DNA of 64,000 bases from NCBI RefSeq assembly GCF_012103215.1, contig NZ_JAAVNE010000027.1, positions 1 through 64,000 on the forward strand, written 5' to 3'. This document shows positions 41,810 to 51,013 of this stretch, piece after piece. Positions within the stretch are counted from its first letter, which is position 1, and each line of letters opens with the position of its first letter. The notes under the pieces are model-generated. The model was not told the origin of the DNA and made no database searches. It saw nothing but the letters and a program-made list of their open reading frames with translations. Origin of the DNA: Falsiroseomonas selenitidurans. Its GTDB lineage: Bacteria > Pseudomonadota > Alphaproteobacteria > Acetobacterales > Acetobacteraceae. A program made the translations under genes and the position numbers.

Positions 41810-43234
41810 ATGCCGCGGTTTGTCGTGATGGCGTTGGATGGGATGCGGCCGGACCTTGTCTCGCCGACCTTGACGCCGAATGTGGCGCGGCTTGTGGCGG
41901 AGGGGGTGCGGTTTGCGCAGGCGCGCAGCGTATTTCCCAGCGAGACGCGGGTGGCGACACCGTCCTTCATCACGGGTTGCCGGCCGGGCGGGCATGGCAT
42001 GGTCGCGAACACCCTGTTCGATGCGGCGGTGGCGCCGGGGCGGCTGCTGCGGACCAAGCTGGTGGCCGATGTGATGGCCATGGCGCAGGGCCGCGAGAGC
42101 CCGCTGGAGCGGCCGAGCCTGGGCGAGCGTCTGGCGGAGGCGGGGCTGTCCTTCGCGCTGGTCAGCGCGGGTTCGGCCGGTGCGGCCCGGCTGCTGCATC
42201 CGGCGGCGGAGCGGCTGGGTGGCTTCCGCTGGAACGTCGAGGATGTCGATGGCGAGGCGGCCGAGCGGGTGCGGGACCGGCTGGGTCCGACACCGCCCCA
42301 TGTGGTGCCGAATGTCGCGCGGCTGGAGCATGCGGGGCGGGTGCTGCTGGAGGTGGTGCTGCCGGAGCGCCGGCCCGATGTGGCGCTGCTGTGGCTGTCC
42401 GAGCCCGACATCGCCTTCCATTGGGGCGGTCTGCTCTCGCCCGCGGCGCGGGAAGGGCTGGCGGCAGCGGATGCCATCGTGGGCCGCGTGATGGCCTGGC
42501 GGGATGCGCAGCCGGACGCGGCGGAGATCGGGCTGCTGGTGATCTCCGACCACGGCCATGTCACCGGCGTCGGCAAGCTGTCGCTGGCCGAGGAGCTCCG
42601 CAAGGCCGGCTTCCGCGCCGGCACCGGCATGGCGCCGGATGTGGATGTGGTGGTGGCGCCCGCCGCCGCGCCGGGGCTGTGGTTCCGCGACCCGGCCATG
42701 GCGCCGCAGGTGGCGGAGTTCCTGTCCCGCCAGCCCTGGGCCGGCCCGCTGCTGGCGCGCGACGCGTCCATCCTGCCCGCGGGCCAGGCGCTGCCGCTGT
42801 CCCTGCTCGGCAGCGGCCATCGCCGCAGCGCCGATCTGGTAGCAACCTTCGCCGGCACCGAGACGCCGGATGCCTGGGGCCTGCCCGGCACGGCGCCCTT
42901 CGACGCGCCGGACGTGCCCGAGGGCGGCGGCATGCATGGCGGCCTGCACCGCGCCGAGCTTGCCACCGTGCTGGTGATGCAGGGCGGTCCGTTCCGCCGC
43001 GGCGCGGTCGCCGAAACCCCCGCGGACCTCACCGACATCGCCCCCACCCTGCTGCACCTGCTGGGCCTGGGCTCCGAGGGCTGCGAGGGCCGGCCGCTGG
43101 CCGCCGCCTGGGATGCCGCACAGGACAGCCCGCCCCTGCACGAGGTGATCGAACTGCCCCGCGGCTTCGTGCTGGAGGCGATGCAGGCCGCGCCCGCCGG
43201 ACGGCTCTACCCGACGGCGATGCGACGGGGGTAG
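41810..43234 (+). CDS. Alkaline phosphatase family hydrolase
   Basis: A 474-residue phosphodiesterase/nucleotide pyrophosphatase-like protein. The metal ligand Asp lies in VMALDGMRPD. The nucleophile segment is SVFPSETRVATPSFITGCRPGGHGMVANT with a Thr nucleophile. Further ligands lie in WLSEPDIAFHWGG, ISDHGH and GGMHGGLH. AGGAG stands before ATG 41810, and the frame back to 41732 is not needed. No signal peptide, so cytoplasmic. It is only distantly like the phosphodiesterase at 28,611 and is the third alkaline-phosphatase-superfamily enzyme in the island, so it may act on another of the imported esters. Confidence 0.87.
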   Translation: MPRFVVMALDGMRPDLVSPTLTPNVARLVAEGVRFAQARSVFPSETRVATPSFITGCRPGGHGMVANTLFDAAVAPGRLLRTKLVADVMAMAQGRESPLERPSLGERLAEAGLSFALVSAGSAGAARLLHPAAERLGGFRWNVEDVDGEAAERVRDRLGPTPPHVVPNVARLEHAGRVLLEVVLPERRPDVALLWLSEPDIAFHWGGLLSPAAREGLAAADAIVGRVMAWRDAQPDAAEIGLLVISDHGHVTGVGKLSLAEELRKAGFRAGTGMAPDVDVVVAPAAAPGLWFRDPAMAPQVAEFLSRQPWAGPLLARDASILPAGQALPLSLLGSGHRRSADLVATFAGTETPDAWGLPGTAPFDAPDVPEGGGMHGGLHRAELATVLVMQGGPFRRGAVAETPADLTDIAPTLLHLLGLGSEGCEGRPLAAAWDAAQDSPPLHEVIELPRGFVLEAMQAAPAGRLYPTAMRRG

Positions 43235-43268
43235 GGCAAGCGTCCAAGCGAACGCAGCCTGCTGGGGC
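43232..43268. repeat. Dispersed palindromic repeat, copy A
   Basis: The sequence starting TAGGGCAAGCG and running through GCGTCCAAGCGAACGC into AGCCTGC recurs at 52,051-52,097 in slightly longer form. The core is an inverted repeat (GCGTCC/GAACGC, one G-U pair). Copy A begins at the stop codon of the hydrolase gene. Confidence 0.7.
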
Positions 43269-43333
43269 AGTGCCGGTTGTTCGCAGCGCGGGCGGGCCAG
43301 AGCCCGACTGCCGGCAACCAGCGCCCCCCCAGA

Positions 43334-45247
43334 CTACCGCACGGCGCCGGGCGCCCCAGCGCGCCGGCGGCCGGCCGCCAGTTGCCAGGCCGCGACGCCG
43401 CCGAGCATGCCGAGTGCCAGGGCCAGCCGGGCCGGATCCGGGATGGCGTGCAGGAAGGCCACGGCCAGGCCGGTGCCACCGAGCAGCAGGCGCAGCGGCA
43501 TCGCCATCGGCGCCAGCAGCCAGCCGGCCCAGGCGCTGGTGAACAGGGTCAGCGCCCCTGCCATGATGGCGATGGAGGTGGCGATCTGCACCAGGCCGCC
43601 GCGCATCATGATGCCCGGGTCGTAGATGAAGGCGAAGCCCACCGCGAAGCCGGCGATGGCGAAGCGGGAGGAATGCAGCGCCGTCATCAGCGGGCTGGCA
43701 CGGGCGATGGCGGCGGCGGCGAAGGCCGCAGCCGCCACGGGGGGCGTCGTATCCGCCAGCACCGCGAAGTAGAAGACGAACATGTGCGCCTGCAGCGTGT
43801 CCACGTTCAGCGCGGCGCCCAGTTCCAGCACCTGCGGCACGCCGATGGCCGCGGCGATGATGTAGCTCGGCGTGGTGGGGATCCCCATGCCCAGCACCAG
43901 CACCGTCAGCGCCAGCAGGACCAGCAGGATGGGCAGGCTGCCGCCGGCAAGTTGCTTGATGATGCCGCCGAAGGCGACCACCATGCCGGTGGCCGTGAGC
44001 GCGGAGACGACGATGCCGGCGCCAGCGATGGTCACCGCCAGCGGCGCCATGGTCAGCCCGGCCTGGGCCAGGGCGTTGACGATCTGCCAGGGCGACATGC
44101 GGGACCGCCGCCGCAGCATGGCCACGCCGACCATCGACAGCGTTGCCGCGAAGGCCGCGAAATTGCCGGACCAGCGCTCCGTCATCAGCCAGACCAGCAC
44201 GCCGATCGGGATCACCAGATGGGCGTCGGCCAGCACCTCGCGCCAGGCCGGAATTTCGTGCAGCGGCACCGGTGCCAGGCCGAGCTTCTTGGCCTCGAAA
44301 TGCACGGCGGCGAGGATGGCGAAGTAGTACAGCACCGCCCCGGCCGCGGCCGCGACCAGGATGTTGCCGTAGGGGATGTTGGTGATTTCCGCCATGACGA
44401 AGGCGGCCGCCCCCATCACCGGCGGCATCAGCGCGCCGCCGACCGAGGACGCGCTTTCGATCCCGCCGGCGACGGCCGGGCGGTAGCCCACGCGCATCAT
44501 CAGCGGGATGGTCATGGACCCGGTGGTGATGACGTTGGAGACGGAGGAACCGCTCATCGTCCCGAACAGGCCGGAGGTGACGACGGCGACCTTGGCCGGC
44601 CCGCCGGAATAGCGCCCGGCGACGGCGGAGCCGAAATTGGAGAACAGCCGCCCGGTGCCGCTGGCCTGCATGAAGCAGCCGAACAGCACGAAGACGGCGA
44701 TGATGGTGGCGACGATGCCGGTCAGCGGCCCGTAGACGCCGCCCGCGGTGGGCACGAGCCAGGAGGCCTCGACGATCTCCTCCGGCGTGAAGGGCCGCGC
44801 GTTCAGCAGGCCGGGCACCAGCCAGCCCCATTGCATGTAGGCCAGGGAGACGGCGACCATGATGGCCAGGCCGGGTTCCACGGCGCGGCGGATCGCCTCC
44901 AGGATGGTGACGATGGCGACCAGGCCCAGCACCATCATGGTGGGGGTGAAGGGGTCGACATATTCCATGCGGTCGGCGACCGCCATCCAGTTCCACATCA
45001 CCCAGGCATGCGGCACGCCGGAGGCCACCGCCCAGATCCAGTCGAAGACGGAAGGGCGGTGCCGCGGCGATCGCGTCTTGAAGGCCGGGTAGAGCAGGAA
45101 CAGCAGCGGCGTGAACACCAGCAGGTGGAAGCCGCGCATCTGGATCGGCTCGGGGAACCCGAAGCCGCCGAAATAGAGATGGACCGCGGCTGCCGCCGCG
45201 GCCCATGCCCAACAGACCCACTTCAGCGGGCCGGCGAGTTCACGCAT
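43334..45247 (-). CDS. TRAP transporter fused 4TM/12TM permease (TAXI type)
   Basis: Large inner-membrane protein of 637 residues with many hydrophobic segments. It fuses the small DctQ-like and large DctM-like subunits, the form used by TAXI-TRAP systems. Landmarks are GCFMQASGTGRLFSNFGSAVAGRYSGGPAKVAVVTSGLFGTMSGSSVSNVITTG and PPVMGAAAFVMAE of the DctM domain. It imports organic acids by ion symport with its periplasmic receptor, whose gene lies 25 bases upstream. The substrate of TAXI systems is often glutamate or 2-oxoacids, but it cannot be read here. Confidence 0.92.
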   Translation of the reverse strand: MRELAGPLKWVCWAWAAAAAAVHLYFGGFGFPEPIQMRGFHLLVFTPLLFLLYPAFKTRSPRHRPSVFDWIWAVASGVPHAWVMWNWMAVADRMEYVDPFTPTMMVLGLVAIVTILEAIRRAVEPGLAIMVAVSLAYMQWGWLVPGLLNARPFTPEEIVEASWLVPTAGGVYGPLTGIVATIIAVFVLFGCFMQASGTGRLFSNFGSAVAGRYSGGPAKVAVVTSGLFGTMSGSSVSNVITTGSMTIPLMMRVGYRPAVAGGIESASSVGGALMPPVMGAAAFVMAEITNIPYGNILVAAAAGAVLYYFAILAAVHFEAKKLGLAPVPLHEIPAWREVLADAHLVIPIGVLVWLMTERWSGNFAAFAATLSMVGVAMLRRRSRMSPWQIVNALAQAGLTMAPLAVTIAGAGIVVSALTATGMVVAFGGIIKQLAGGSLPILLVLLALTVLVLGMGIPTTPSYIIAAAIGVPQVLELGAALNVDTLQAHMFVFYFAVLADTTPPVAAAAFAAAAIARASPLMTALHSSRFAIAGFAVGFAFIYDPGIMMRGGLVQIATSIAIMAGALTLFTSAWAGWLLAPMAMPLRLLLGGTGLAVAFLHAIPDPARLALALGMLGGVAAWQLAAGRRRAGAPGAVR

Positions 45248-45272
45248 GCCCGCGTCCCTGTTCGCGGGTGGC

Positions 45273-46271
45273 TCAGCCCGGCATCACGCCGGCTTCGCGG
45301 AAGGCGCGCGCCGCCCCCGGGTGCAGCGGCAGCCCCTCGTACTTCCAGGCGACGGCCGGGTTGAAGGCGCCCATGGAGGCGTGGATCTGCGTCAGCCGCG
45401 TGCCCTTGTTCTTGATCAGCGTCCGGGTCACGCCGTAGGCCACCGGCTCGGGCAGGGATTCATGCACCATGATGACGCTGTCCATCGTCGTCACCTTCAG
45501 GTCCGTGCTCTGCAGCTTCGGATAGGTGGCGGCCGGCAGCACGCCCTCGGAATAGGCATAGGCGCTGATCAGGTGCTGGCGGATGTCGTCCGGGAAGCCG
45601 ACCAGCTGCGCCTCGTGCCTTCCCTGGCCGATTTCGGTCAGCAGCGCGGCCGGCTTGGCCAGCGCGGCGTAGAGGTAGTCCACCTGGCCGTCGGCGAAGG
45701 CCGCACCGATATCGGCGTAGGAGCCATTGAGGTAGCGGCCGCCCGAGCTGCGGATCTGGTCCGGGCTGCTGCCCAGGAACTTCAGGATGCGCTGCAGGGT
45801 CATCTCGTCGGTCGAGGAACGCTGCGGGCAGGCGATCTTGAGCCCCGGCTGGGTCAGGATCTCGCGCATCCCGGTCGGCCCGCCGGCGCCGACGCGGCGG
45901 ACCAGATTGTGCTCGGTCGGGCTGTAGCCGCTGCCGAGGCTCATCAGCTTCTCGTGCTTGGCGCGATAGGGCTCGTCGCCGCGGCGGGCGGCGGCGGCGA
46001 AGGCATCGATGCCCCAGCCCATCGGCGACTGGCCGTTGTTCACGCGGGTGGAATTGGCCAGGCCGCCGCCCGGCACGACGCGGATGCGGATATCCGGGTT
46101 CTCCTCCGCGATCAGCGAGGAGAGGCCGGCGGCCATGGTGTACCAGCCGCCACCGACCGAACCGGCAACCCATTCAAAGGTCTGCTGCGCCTGCGCCGTC
46201 CGGATGAAGGGCGCGGCAAGGCCGCCGGCACCCAGCAGAAGCGCACTGCGGCGCGAAATCATCATGGCCAT
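45273..46271 (-). CDS. TAXI-family TRAP transporter solute-binding protein
   Basis: Periplasmic receptor of the TAXI type, 332 residues, leader MAMMISRRSALLLGAGGLAAPFIRTAQA. The family region AGSVGGGWYTMAAGLSSLIAEENPDIRIRVVPGGGLANSTRVNNGQSPMGWG is clear. GGGAGG six bases before ATG 46271 fixes the start. It is expressed with the fused permease downstream and completes the two-component TRAP system. Confidence 0.92.
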   Translation of the reverse strand: MAMMISRRSALLLGAGGLAAPFIRTAQAQQTFEWVAGSVGGGWYTMAAGLSSLIAEENPDIRIRVVPGGGLANSTRVNNGQSPMGWGIDAFAAAARRGDEPYRAKHEKLMSLGSGYSPTEHNLVRRVGAGGPTGMREILTQPGLKIACPQRSSTDEMTLQRILKFLGSSPDQIRSSGGRYLNGSYADIGAAFADGQVDYLYAALAKPAALLTEIGQGRHEAQLVGFPDDIRQHLISAYAYSEGVLPAATYPKLQSTDLKVTTMDSVIMVHESLPEPVAYGVTRTLIKNKGTRLTQIHASMGAFNPAVAWKYEGLPLHPGAARAFREAGVMPG

Positions 46272-46351
46272 CGAGGGCCTCCCCGTTTCTCAGCATCACG
46301 ATCATGCGCGGGGTCGCGGCCCGCTTGCAACGGGGCGTTGACGGGATTGTT

Positions 46352-46654
46352 TCAGCCGCGTCGGAGGAAGGGGCGTGCCGCCGCCACCGCCGGCCCGCAG
46401 CCCGGGGTGGCGTCCGCCAGCACATCCTCCGGCGGCAGGGTGCCGATCCAGGCGCGGATCGCGGTGGTCACCCCCCACCAGGGATCCTCGCCGGCCCGTT
46501 GCACCAGCGCCGGCGCGGCGCCGCTGGCGCAGACCGCAAGCTGCGCCAGCACCGCCGGCGGCGCCTGGGCGGCCAGCAGCCTGTCCCGCAGGTCCGCCTG
46601 CATCGGGCCGACCAGAAAGGTCAGCACCAGCCAGGCCACCAATTCCCCGATCAT
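46352..46654 (-). CDS. Hypothetical protein with N-terminal membrane segment
   Basis: A 100-residue protein starting MIGELVAWLVLTFLVGPMQADLRDRL. The first 18 residues are hydrophobic, followed by an amphipathic region with a WWGVTTAIRAWIG stretch and a Pro/Ala-rich end. The frame extends to an ATG at 46681, but the hydrophobic start fits 46654. I do not recognise the family. It lies 80 bases upstream of the TAXI gene on the same strand and may share its transcript. Confidence 0.6.
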   Translation of the reverse strand: MIGELVAWLVLTFLVGPMQADLRDRLLAAQAPPAVLAQLAVCASGAAPALVQRAGEDPWWGVTTAIRAWIGTLPPEDVLADATPGCGPAVAAARPFLRRG

Positions 46655-46761
46655 GCGGCAATACCCTGCAGCGACGGGCACGCCATGCCGTGCGCAGCGC
46701 GCTGTTGCAAGCCGGCGCGGCGGGGCGGCATGCTGCGAGCTTCTCGCAGCTGGAGAGAACC

Positions 46762-48354
46762 ATGCATCGCCGCAGCCTGTTGACCGGATTGGGTGCCGCC
46801 GGCGCCCTGCAACTTGGCCGGCCGGCGCCGGCGCTGGCGCAGGGGGAGGCCGCGCACACGCTGCGCTTCATCCCGCAGGCGGATGTCACCAGCCTCGATC
46901 CGATGAGCACCACCAGCTACGGCGTGCGCAACCACGGCCACATGTGCTGGGACACGCTGTACGGCCCGGACAGCCGCTTCACCATGCGGCCGCAGCTGGC
47001 CGAGGGGCATGTGGTGGAAGAGGACGGGCTGCGCTGGGTGTTCACCCTGCGGCCCGGCATCCGCTTCCATGATGGCGAGCCGGTGCGGGCGCAGGACGCG
47101 GTCGCCTCCATCGCCCGCTGGTCGGCGCGGGACACGCTGGGCCAGACGCTGCGGGCACGCACCGACAGCATGCGCGCGCTGGACGACCGGCGCTTCGAGA
47201 TCCGCCTGAAGCAGCGCTTCGGACCGATGCTGGACGCGCTCGGCAAGCCTTCCGCCTATCCCTGCTTCATCTTCCCCGAACGCTTCGCGAATGTGGACCC
47301 GACGCGCCCCTTCACCGAGGTGGTGGGCAGCGGCCCCTATCGCTTCGTGGCGGAGGAACGGCTTTCCGGCGCCAGGGTGGTGTACCGGAAGTTCACCGGC
47401 TACGTGCCCAACCCGAACCCGCCCAACCTGCTGGGCGGCGCCAAGCTGGCGCATTTCGAGCGCGTCGAGTTCCGCATCATGCCCGATGCCGGCACCGCCG
47501 CCAGCGCGCTGCAGGCCGGCGAGGTTGATTGGTACGAGCAGGTGGCACCCGACCTGCGCCCGGTGCTGCAGCGCCATCGCGACATCACGGTGGAGCGCGT
47601 GGATGCCGGCGGGCTGATGGCGTCGCTCCGCTTCAACCACCTGCACCCGCCCTTCGACAACCCGGCGATCCGCCGTGCCCTGCTCCATTCCGTCACCCAG
47701 AGTGACTTCATGTCCGCCATCATGGGCACCGACCGCGCGCTGTGGAGCGATGGCATCGGCGCCTTCCCCACCTCCTCGCCGCTGGCCAATGACGAGGGGA
47801 TCTCGGCGCTGACCGGCCCGCGCAGCTTCGATGCGGCCAGGGCGGCGCTGCGCGCGGCCGGCTATGCGAACGAGAAGGTGACGGTGCTGCACCCGACCGA
47901 CGTGGTGAACAACAACACCATGACCACGGTGCTGACCGATGCGCTGCAACGCTCCGGCCTGAACGCCGAAAGCGCCACCAGCGACTGGGGCACGGTGCTG
48001 CAGCGGCGCGGCCGGATGAACCCGCCCGGCGAGGGCGGCTGGAACGCGCTGATCGTGCTGTTCGGCGGCGTGGATCTTGCCAATCCCGGCGTGCACCCGC
48101 TGCTGCGCGGCAATGGCCGCAGCGCCTGGTTCGGCTGGCCCACCAGCCCGGCGCTGGAGGGGATGCGCGACGAATGGCTGGATGCCGGCTCGCTGGACCA
48201 GCAGAAGGCCATCGCGCGGCGCATCCAGGCGCAGGTCTGGCAGGACACGCCCTTCATCCCGCTCGGCCAGTATTTCGTGGACAGCGCGTGGCGGCGCAGC
48301 ATCACCGGCGTGCAGAAGGGCATGACGCTGCCGATCAACGTGCGCCGGGCATAG
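46762..48354 (+). CDS. SBP_bac_5 ABC substrate-binding protein, stand-alone
   Basis: Family 5 periplasmic binding protein, 530 residues, leader MHRRSLLTGLGAAGALQLGRPAPALAQ. It has LRPGIRFHDGEPVRAQDAVASI and VVGSGPYRFVAEERLSGARVVY. It is not part of the tandem array: it lacks the RPxITIAVQ start and the NNYYTNQ block, and its pocket region (VDWYEQVAPDL) is that of another subgroup. GGAGAG precedes ATG 46762. No Dpp-type permease lies next to it, so it either serves the transporter at 37.8-41.7 kb or one elsewhere. Confidence 0.9.
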   Translation: MHRRSLLTGLGAAGALQLGRPAPALAQGEAAHTLRFIPQADVTSLDPMSTTSYGVRNHGHMCWDTLYGPDSRFTMRPQLAEGHVVEEDGLRWVFTLRPGIRFHDGEPVRAQDAVASIARWSARDTLGQTLRARTDSMRALDDRRFEIRLKQRFGPMLDALGKPSAYPCFIFPERFANVDPTRPFTEVVGSGPYRFVAEERLSGARVVYRKFTGYVPNPNPPNLLGGAKLAHFERVEFRIMPDAGTAASALQAGEVDWYEQVAPDLRPVLQRHRDITVERVDAGGLMASLRFNHLHPPFDNPAIRRALLHSVTQSDFMSAIMGTDRALWSDGIGAFPTSSPLANDEGISALTGPRSFDAARAALRAAGYANEKVTVLHPTDVVNNNTMTTVLTDALQRSGLNAESATSDWGTVLQRRGRMNPPGEGGWNALIVLFGGVDLANPGVHPLLRGNGRSAWFGWPTSPALEGMRDEWLDAGSLDQQKAIARRIQAQVWQDTPFIPLGQYFVDSAWRRSITGVQKGMTLPINVRRA

Positions 48355-48388
48355 CGCCCGCCGCATGGGGTGGTGTAGGCACCGCCCC

Positions 48389-50107
48389 ATGCTCCGCCAA
48401 TTCCTCGAATTCTACCGCCCGCACCGCCGTCTGGTGCTGCTGGATTTCGGCTGCGCCGCCGCCTCCGGCATGCTGGAGCTGCTGTTCCCCATGGCGGTGC
48501 GTGGCTTCATCGACCATCTGCTGCCGCAGCAGGACATGCAGCTCATCCTGCTGGCCGTCGCCGGCTTGCTGGCGGTGTACCTGCTGAATGCCGGGCTGAT
48601 GGCGGTCGTCACCTATTGGGGGCATGTGCTCGGCATCGCCATCGAGACCGAGCTGCGCCGCCGCGCCTTCGACCATCTGATGCGGCTGTCCTTCCGCTTC
48701 TACGACAACCAGAAGACCGGCCACCTGGTCGGCCGCGTCACCAAGAACCTGGAGGATATCGGGGAAGTCGCGCATCACGGGCCGGAAGACCTGCTGATCG
48801 CCGTGCTCACCTTCCTCGGCGCCTTCGCGCTGATGCTTCTGGTCAGCCCGCCGCTCGCGCTGCTCACCGCTGTCATCGTGCCGCTGGTGGGCTGGGTGGT
48901 GGCACATTACGGCGGGCGGATGACGCAGAACTGGCAGGCGCAGTTCGGCCGCGTCGGCGCCTTCAACGCCCGCATCGAGGAAGCCGTCGGCGGCATCCGC
49001 GTGGTGAAGGCCTTCGCCAACGAGGCGCATGAACGCCGACTATTCGCCGCCGACAACGCGCAGTACCAGCGCACCAAGCTGGATGCCTACCGCATCATGG
49101 CGGTCAGCATGACGCTGAACTACCTCGGCATGCGGCTGGTGCAGCTGGTGGTGATGCTGGCGGGCGCCGCCTTCATCGTCGCCGGCAGCCTCTCCATCGG
49201 CGACTTCGTCGCCTTCCTGCTGCTGGTCAACGTGTTCTACCGGCCGCTGGAAAAGATCAACGCGGTGATCGAGACCTACCCGAAGGGCATCGCCGGCTTC
49301 CGCAGCTTCCTCGACCTGATGGCCACCGAGCCCGACATCGCCGATGCGCCGGAGGCACGGCCGGCGCCGCCGCTCGCCGGCCATGTGCGCTTCGAGGGCG
49401 TGAGCTTCGGCTACACGCCGGGGCGCCCGGTGCTGCGCGACCTGGACCTGGCGGTGGCGCCGGGGGAGACGGTGGCCCTCGTCGGGCCGTCCGGCGCCGG
49501 CAAGACCACCATCTGTTCGCTGCTGCCCCGCTTCTACGAGGTGGAGGCGGGACGCATCACCATCGACGGCATCGACATCCGGCAGATGACGCTGGCCTCG
49601 CTGCGCCAGCAGATCGGCATCGTGCAGCAGGATGTGTTCCTGTTTGCCGGCAGCATCCGGCAGAACATCGCCTATGGCCGGCTGGGCGCCGATGACGCCG
49701 CCATCCTGCAGGCCGCCCGCCGCGCCCGGCTGGACACGCTGATCGCGGATCTGCCGGAGGGGCTGGACACGCTGATCGGCGAGCGCGGGGTGAAGCTCTC
49801 CGGCGGCCAGAAGCAGCGGCTGGCGATCGCGCGCATCTTCCTGATGAACCCGCCCATCCTGATCCTGGACGAAGCGACCAGCGCCCTGGACACGGAGACG
49901 GAGCGCGCCATCCAGCAGGCGCTGGCCGAATTGGCGCGAGGCCGCACCACGCTGGTCATCGCGCACCGCCTGGCGACGATCCGCGACGCCGACCGCATCC
50001 TGGTGGTGACGGAACGCGGCATCGCCGAACAGGGCAGCCATGCCGCGCTGCTGGCCGCCGACGGCGCCTATGCAAGGCTGCATGGGGCGCAGATGCAGGC
50101 CGGGTGA
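48389..50107 (+). CDS. ABC transporter, fused permease/ATPase (exporter type)
   Basis: Half-transporter of 572 residues. The N-terminal six-span ABC_membrane domain covers about 1-310; the ATPase follows. Walker A is GPSGAGKTT, the Q-loop region is [21 protein letters not shown], the signature is [16 protein letters not shown], Walker B is [12 protein letters not shown] and the H-loop is IAHRLATI. It resembles MsbA/lipid and multidrug exporters and works as a homodimer. ATG 48389 is chosen over the upstream in-frame ATG at 48365. The substrate is unknown. Confidence 0.92.
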   Translation: MLRQFLEFYRPHRRLVLLDFGCAAASGMLELLFPMAVRGFIDHLLPQQDMQLILLAVAGLLAVYLLNAGLMAVVTYWGHVLGIAIETELRRRAFDHLMRLSFRFYDNQKTGHLVGRVTKNLEDIGEVAHHGPEDLLIAVLTFLGAFALMLLVSPPLALLTAVIVPLVGWVVAHYGGRMTQNWQAQFGRVGAFNARIEEAVGGIRVVKAFANEAHERRLFAADNAQYQRTKLDAYRIMAVSMTLNYLGMRLVQLVVMLAGAAFIVAGSLSIGDFVAFLLLVNVFYRPLEKINAVIETYPKGIAGFRSFLDLMATEPDIADAPEARPAPPLAGHVRFEGVSFGYTPGRPVLRDLDLAVAPGETVALVGPSGAGKTTICSLLPRFYEVEAGRITIDGIDIRQMTLASLRQQIGIVQQDVFLFAGSIRQNIAYGRLGADDAAILQAARRARLDTLIADLPEGLDTLIGERGVKLSGGQKQRLAIARIFLMNPPILILDEATSALDTETERAIQQALAELARGRTTLVIAHRLATIRDADRILVVTERGIAEQGSHAALLAADGAYARLHGAQMQAG

Positions 50108-50186
50108 GCGCGCCCCGGGCGACCCGGACCATGCCGTGGGACAACGATCCGGCGCCTGGGTCGCGCTGCTTTCGGCGAACCGGCCC

Positions 50187-50456
50187 CTACCGCCAGCCGG
50201 CGCGGCGCTCGCAGGCCTGGCGTTCCCGCGGGTGCGACCGCTCCCACTGGCTGATGGAGCGCGTCTCGCTGTTCGGCATCCGGTCGTTCATGCAGGTGCA
50301 GTAGGCGCGCACCACGCCTGTGCGCACCCCCGCATCCCGGTTGTCGCGCAGGCACTGGTTGATCCAGCGCCGGTCATCGGCACTGGCGGTGGAGGTGGTG
50401 ACGCAGCCGGGGGCGAGCAGCAGCGCCAGCAGGGCCAGGATGGGGCGAATCGGCAC
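50187..50456 (-). CDS. Small Cys-containing lipoprotein, GTG start
   Basis: An 89-residue protein. GTG 50456 has GGAG seven bases upstream and opens a lipoprotein signal (PIRPILALLALLLAPGC) with the lipobox Cys at residue 18. The mature part has three further cysteines in NQCLRDN and YCTCMNDRM and a charged C-terminus. The long frame to 51416 crosses other genes and is rejected. It probably resides in the outer or inner membrane facing the periplasm. No family is recognised. Confidence 0.65.
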   Translation of the reverse strand: MPIRPILALLALLLAPGCVTTSTASADDRRWINQCLRDNRDAGVRTGVVRAYCTCMNDRMPNSETRSISQWERSHPRERQACERRAGWR

Positions 50457-50532
50457 GATCGGGCTCCGCGGCGGGGAGCCGGATCGTTGCGCTGCCGCGC
50501 CCGCGTCGCAAGCCCACCCCCGCGGCGGTCGC

Positions 50533-50952
50533 TCAGCGCAGCCGGCGTCGTTCCTCCTCGATCCGGCGCTGTTCCTCCGCCAGGCGGCGCTGGCGCTCGG
50601 CCAGTTCCCGGTCACGTTCCGCGGCCTCCCGCCCGCGCCATTCCCCGCGCCGGTCGTCGCGGCCCTGGTGGCGGCCCTGGTCGCGCTCCGCCCGGCGCTC
50701 GTGCTCCTCGCGCTCTCGCGCCCGGCCGCGCTCATAGGCCTCGCGCTCCCGCTCCCGCCGCTCGCGGTCCCGCTCCTGTTCCTGGCGCTGCGCCTCGGCT
50801 TCGCGCCGCCGGGCCTCGTCCGGGTCGCCGCCCTGGAACTGACGCAGCACCTCGCCGAGCCGGTTGAGGTCCTGCGCCGCGGCGGGCAGTGCCAGCAGCG
50901 CCAGGCCGGCCCCCAGCAGGGCACGTCGGGCATGGGGTCGGGTGGGGTGCAT
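50533..50952 (-). CDS. Secreted Arg/Glu-rich coiled-coil protein
   Basis: A 139-residue protein. AGGAGG six bases before ATG 50952 gives a firm start. Residues 1-27 are a signal peptide (ARRALLGAGLALLALPAAAQ). The remainder, from about residue 45, is almost only Arg, Glu, Gln and Ala in heptad-like runs (RERREREREAYERGRAR and AERQRRLAEEQRRIEEERRR), a predicted single long charged helix or coiled coil. Function unknown; a periplasmic spacer or polyanion-binding role is only a possibility. Confidence 0.7.
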   Translation of the reverse strand: MHPTRPHARRALLGAGLALLALPAAAQDLNRLGEVLRQFQGGDPDEARRREAEAQRQEQERDRERREREREAYERGRAREREEHERRAERDQGRHQGRDDRRGEWRGREAAERDRELAERQRRLAEEQRRIEEERRRLR

Positions 50953-51013
50953 GGGCTTCCTCCTGATCTGGAGGAGGAACGCAGGGCGGTGGCCGGCGTT
51001 GCGCCGCCCCCGC

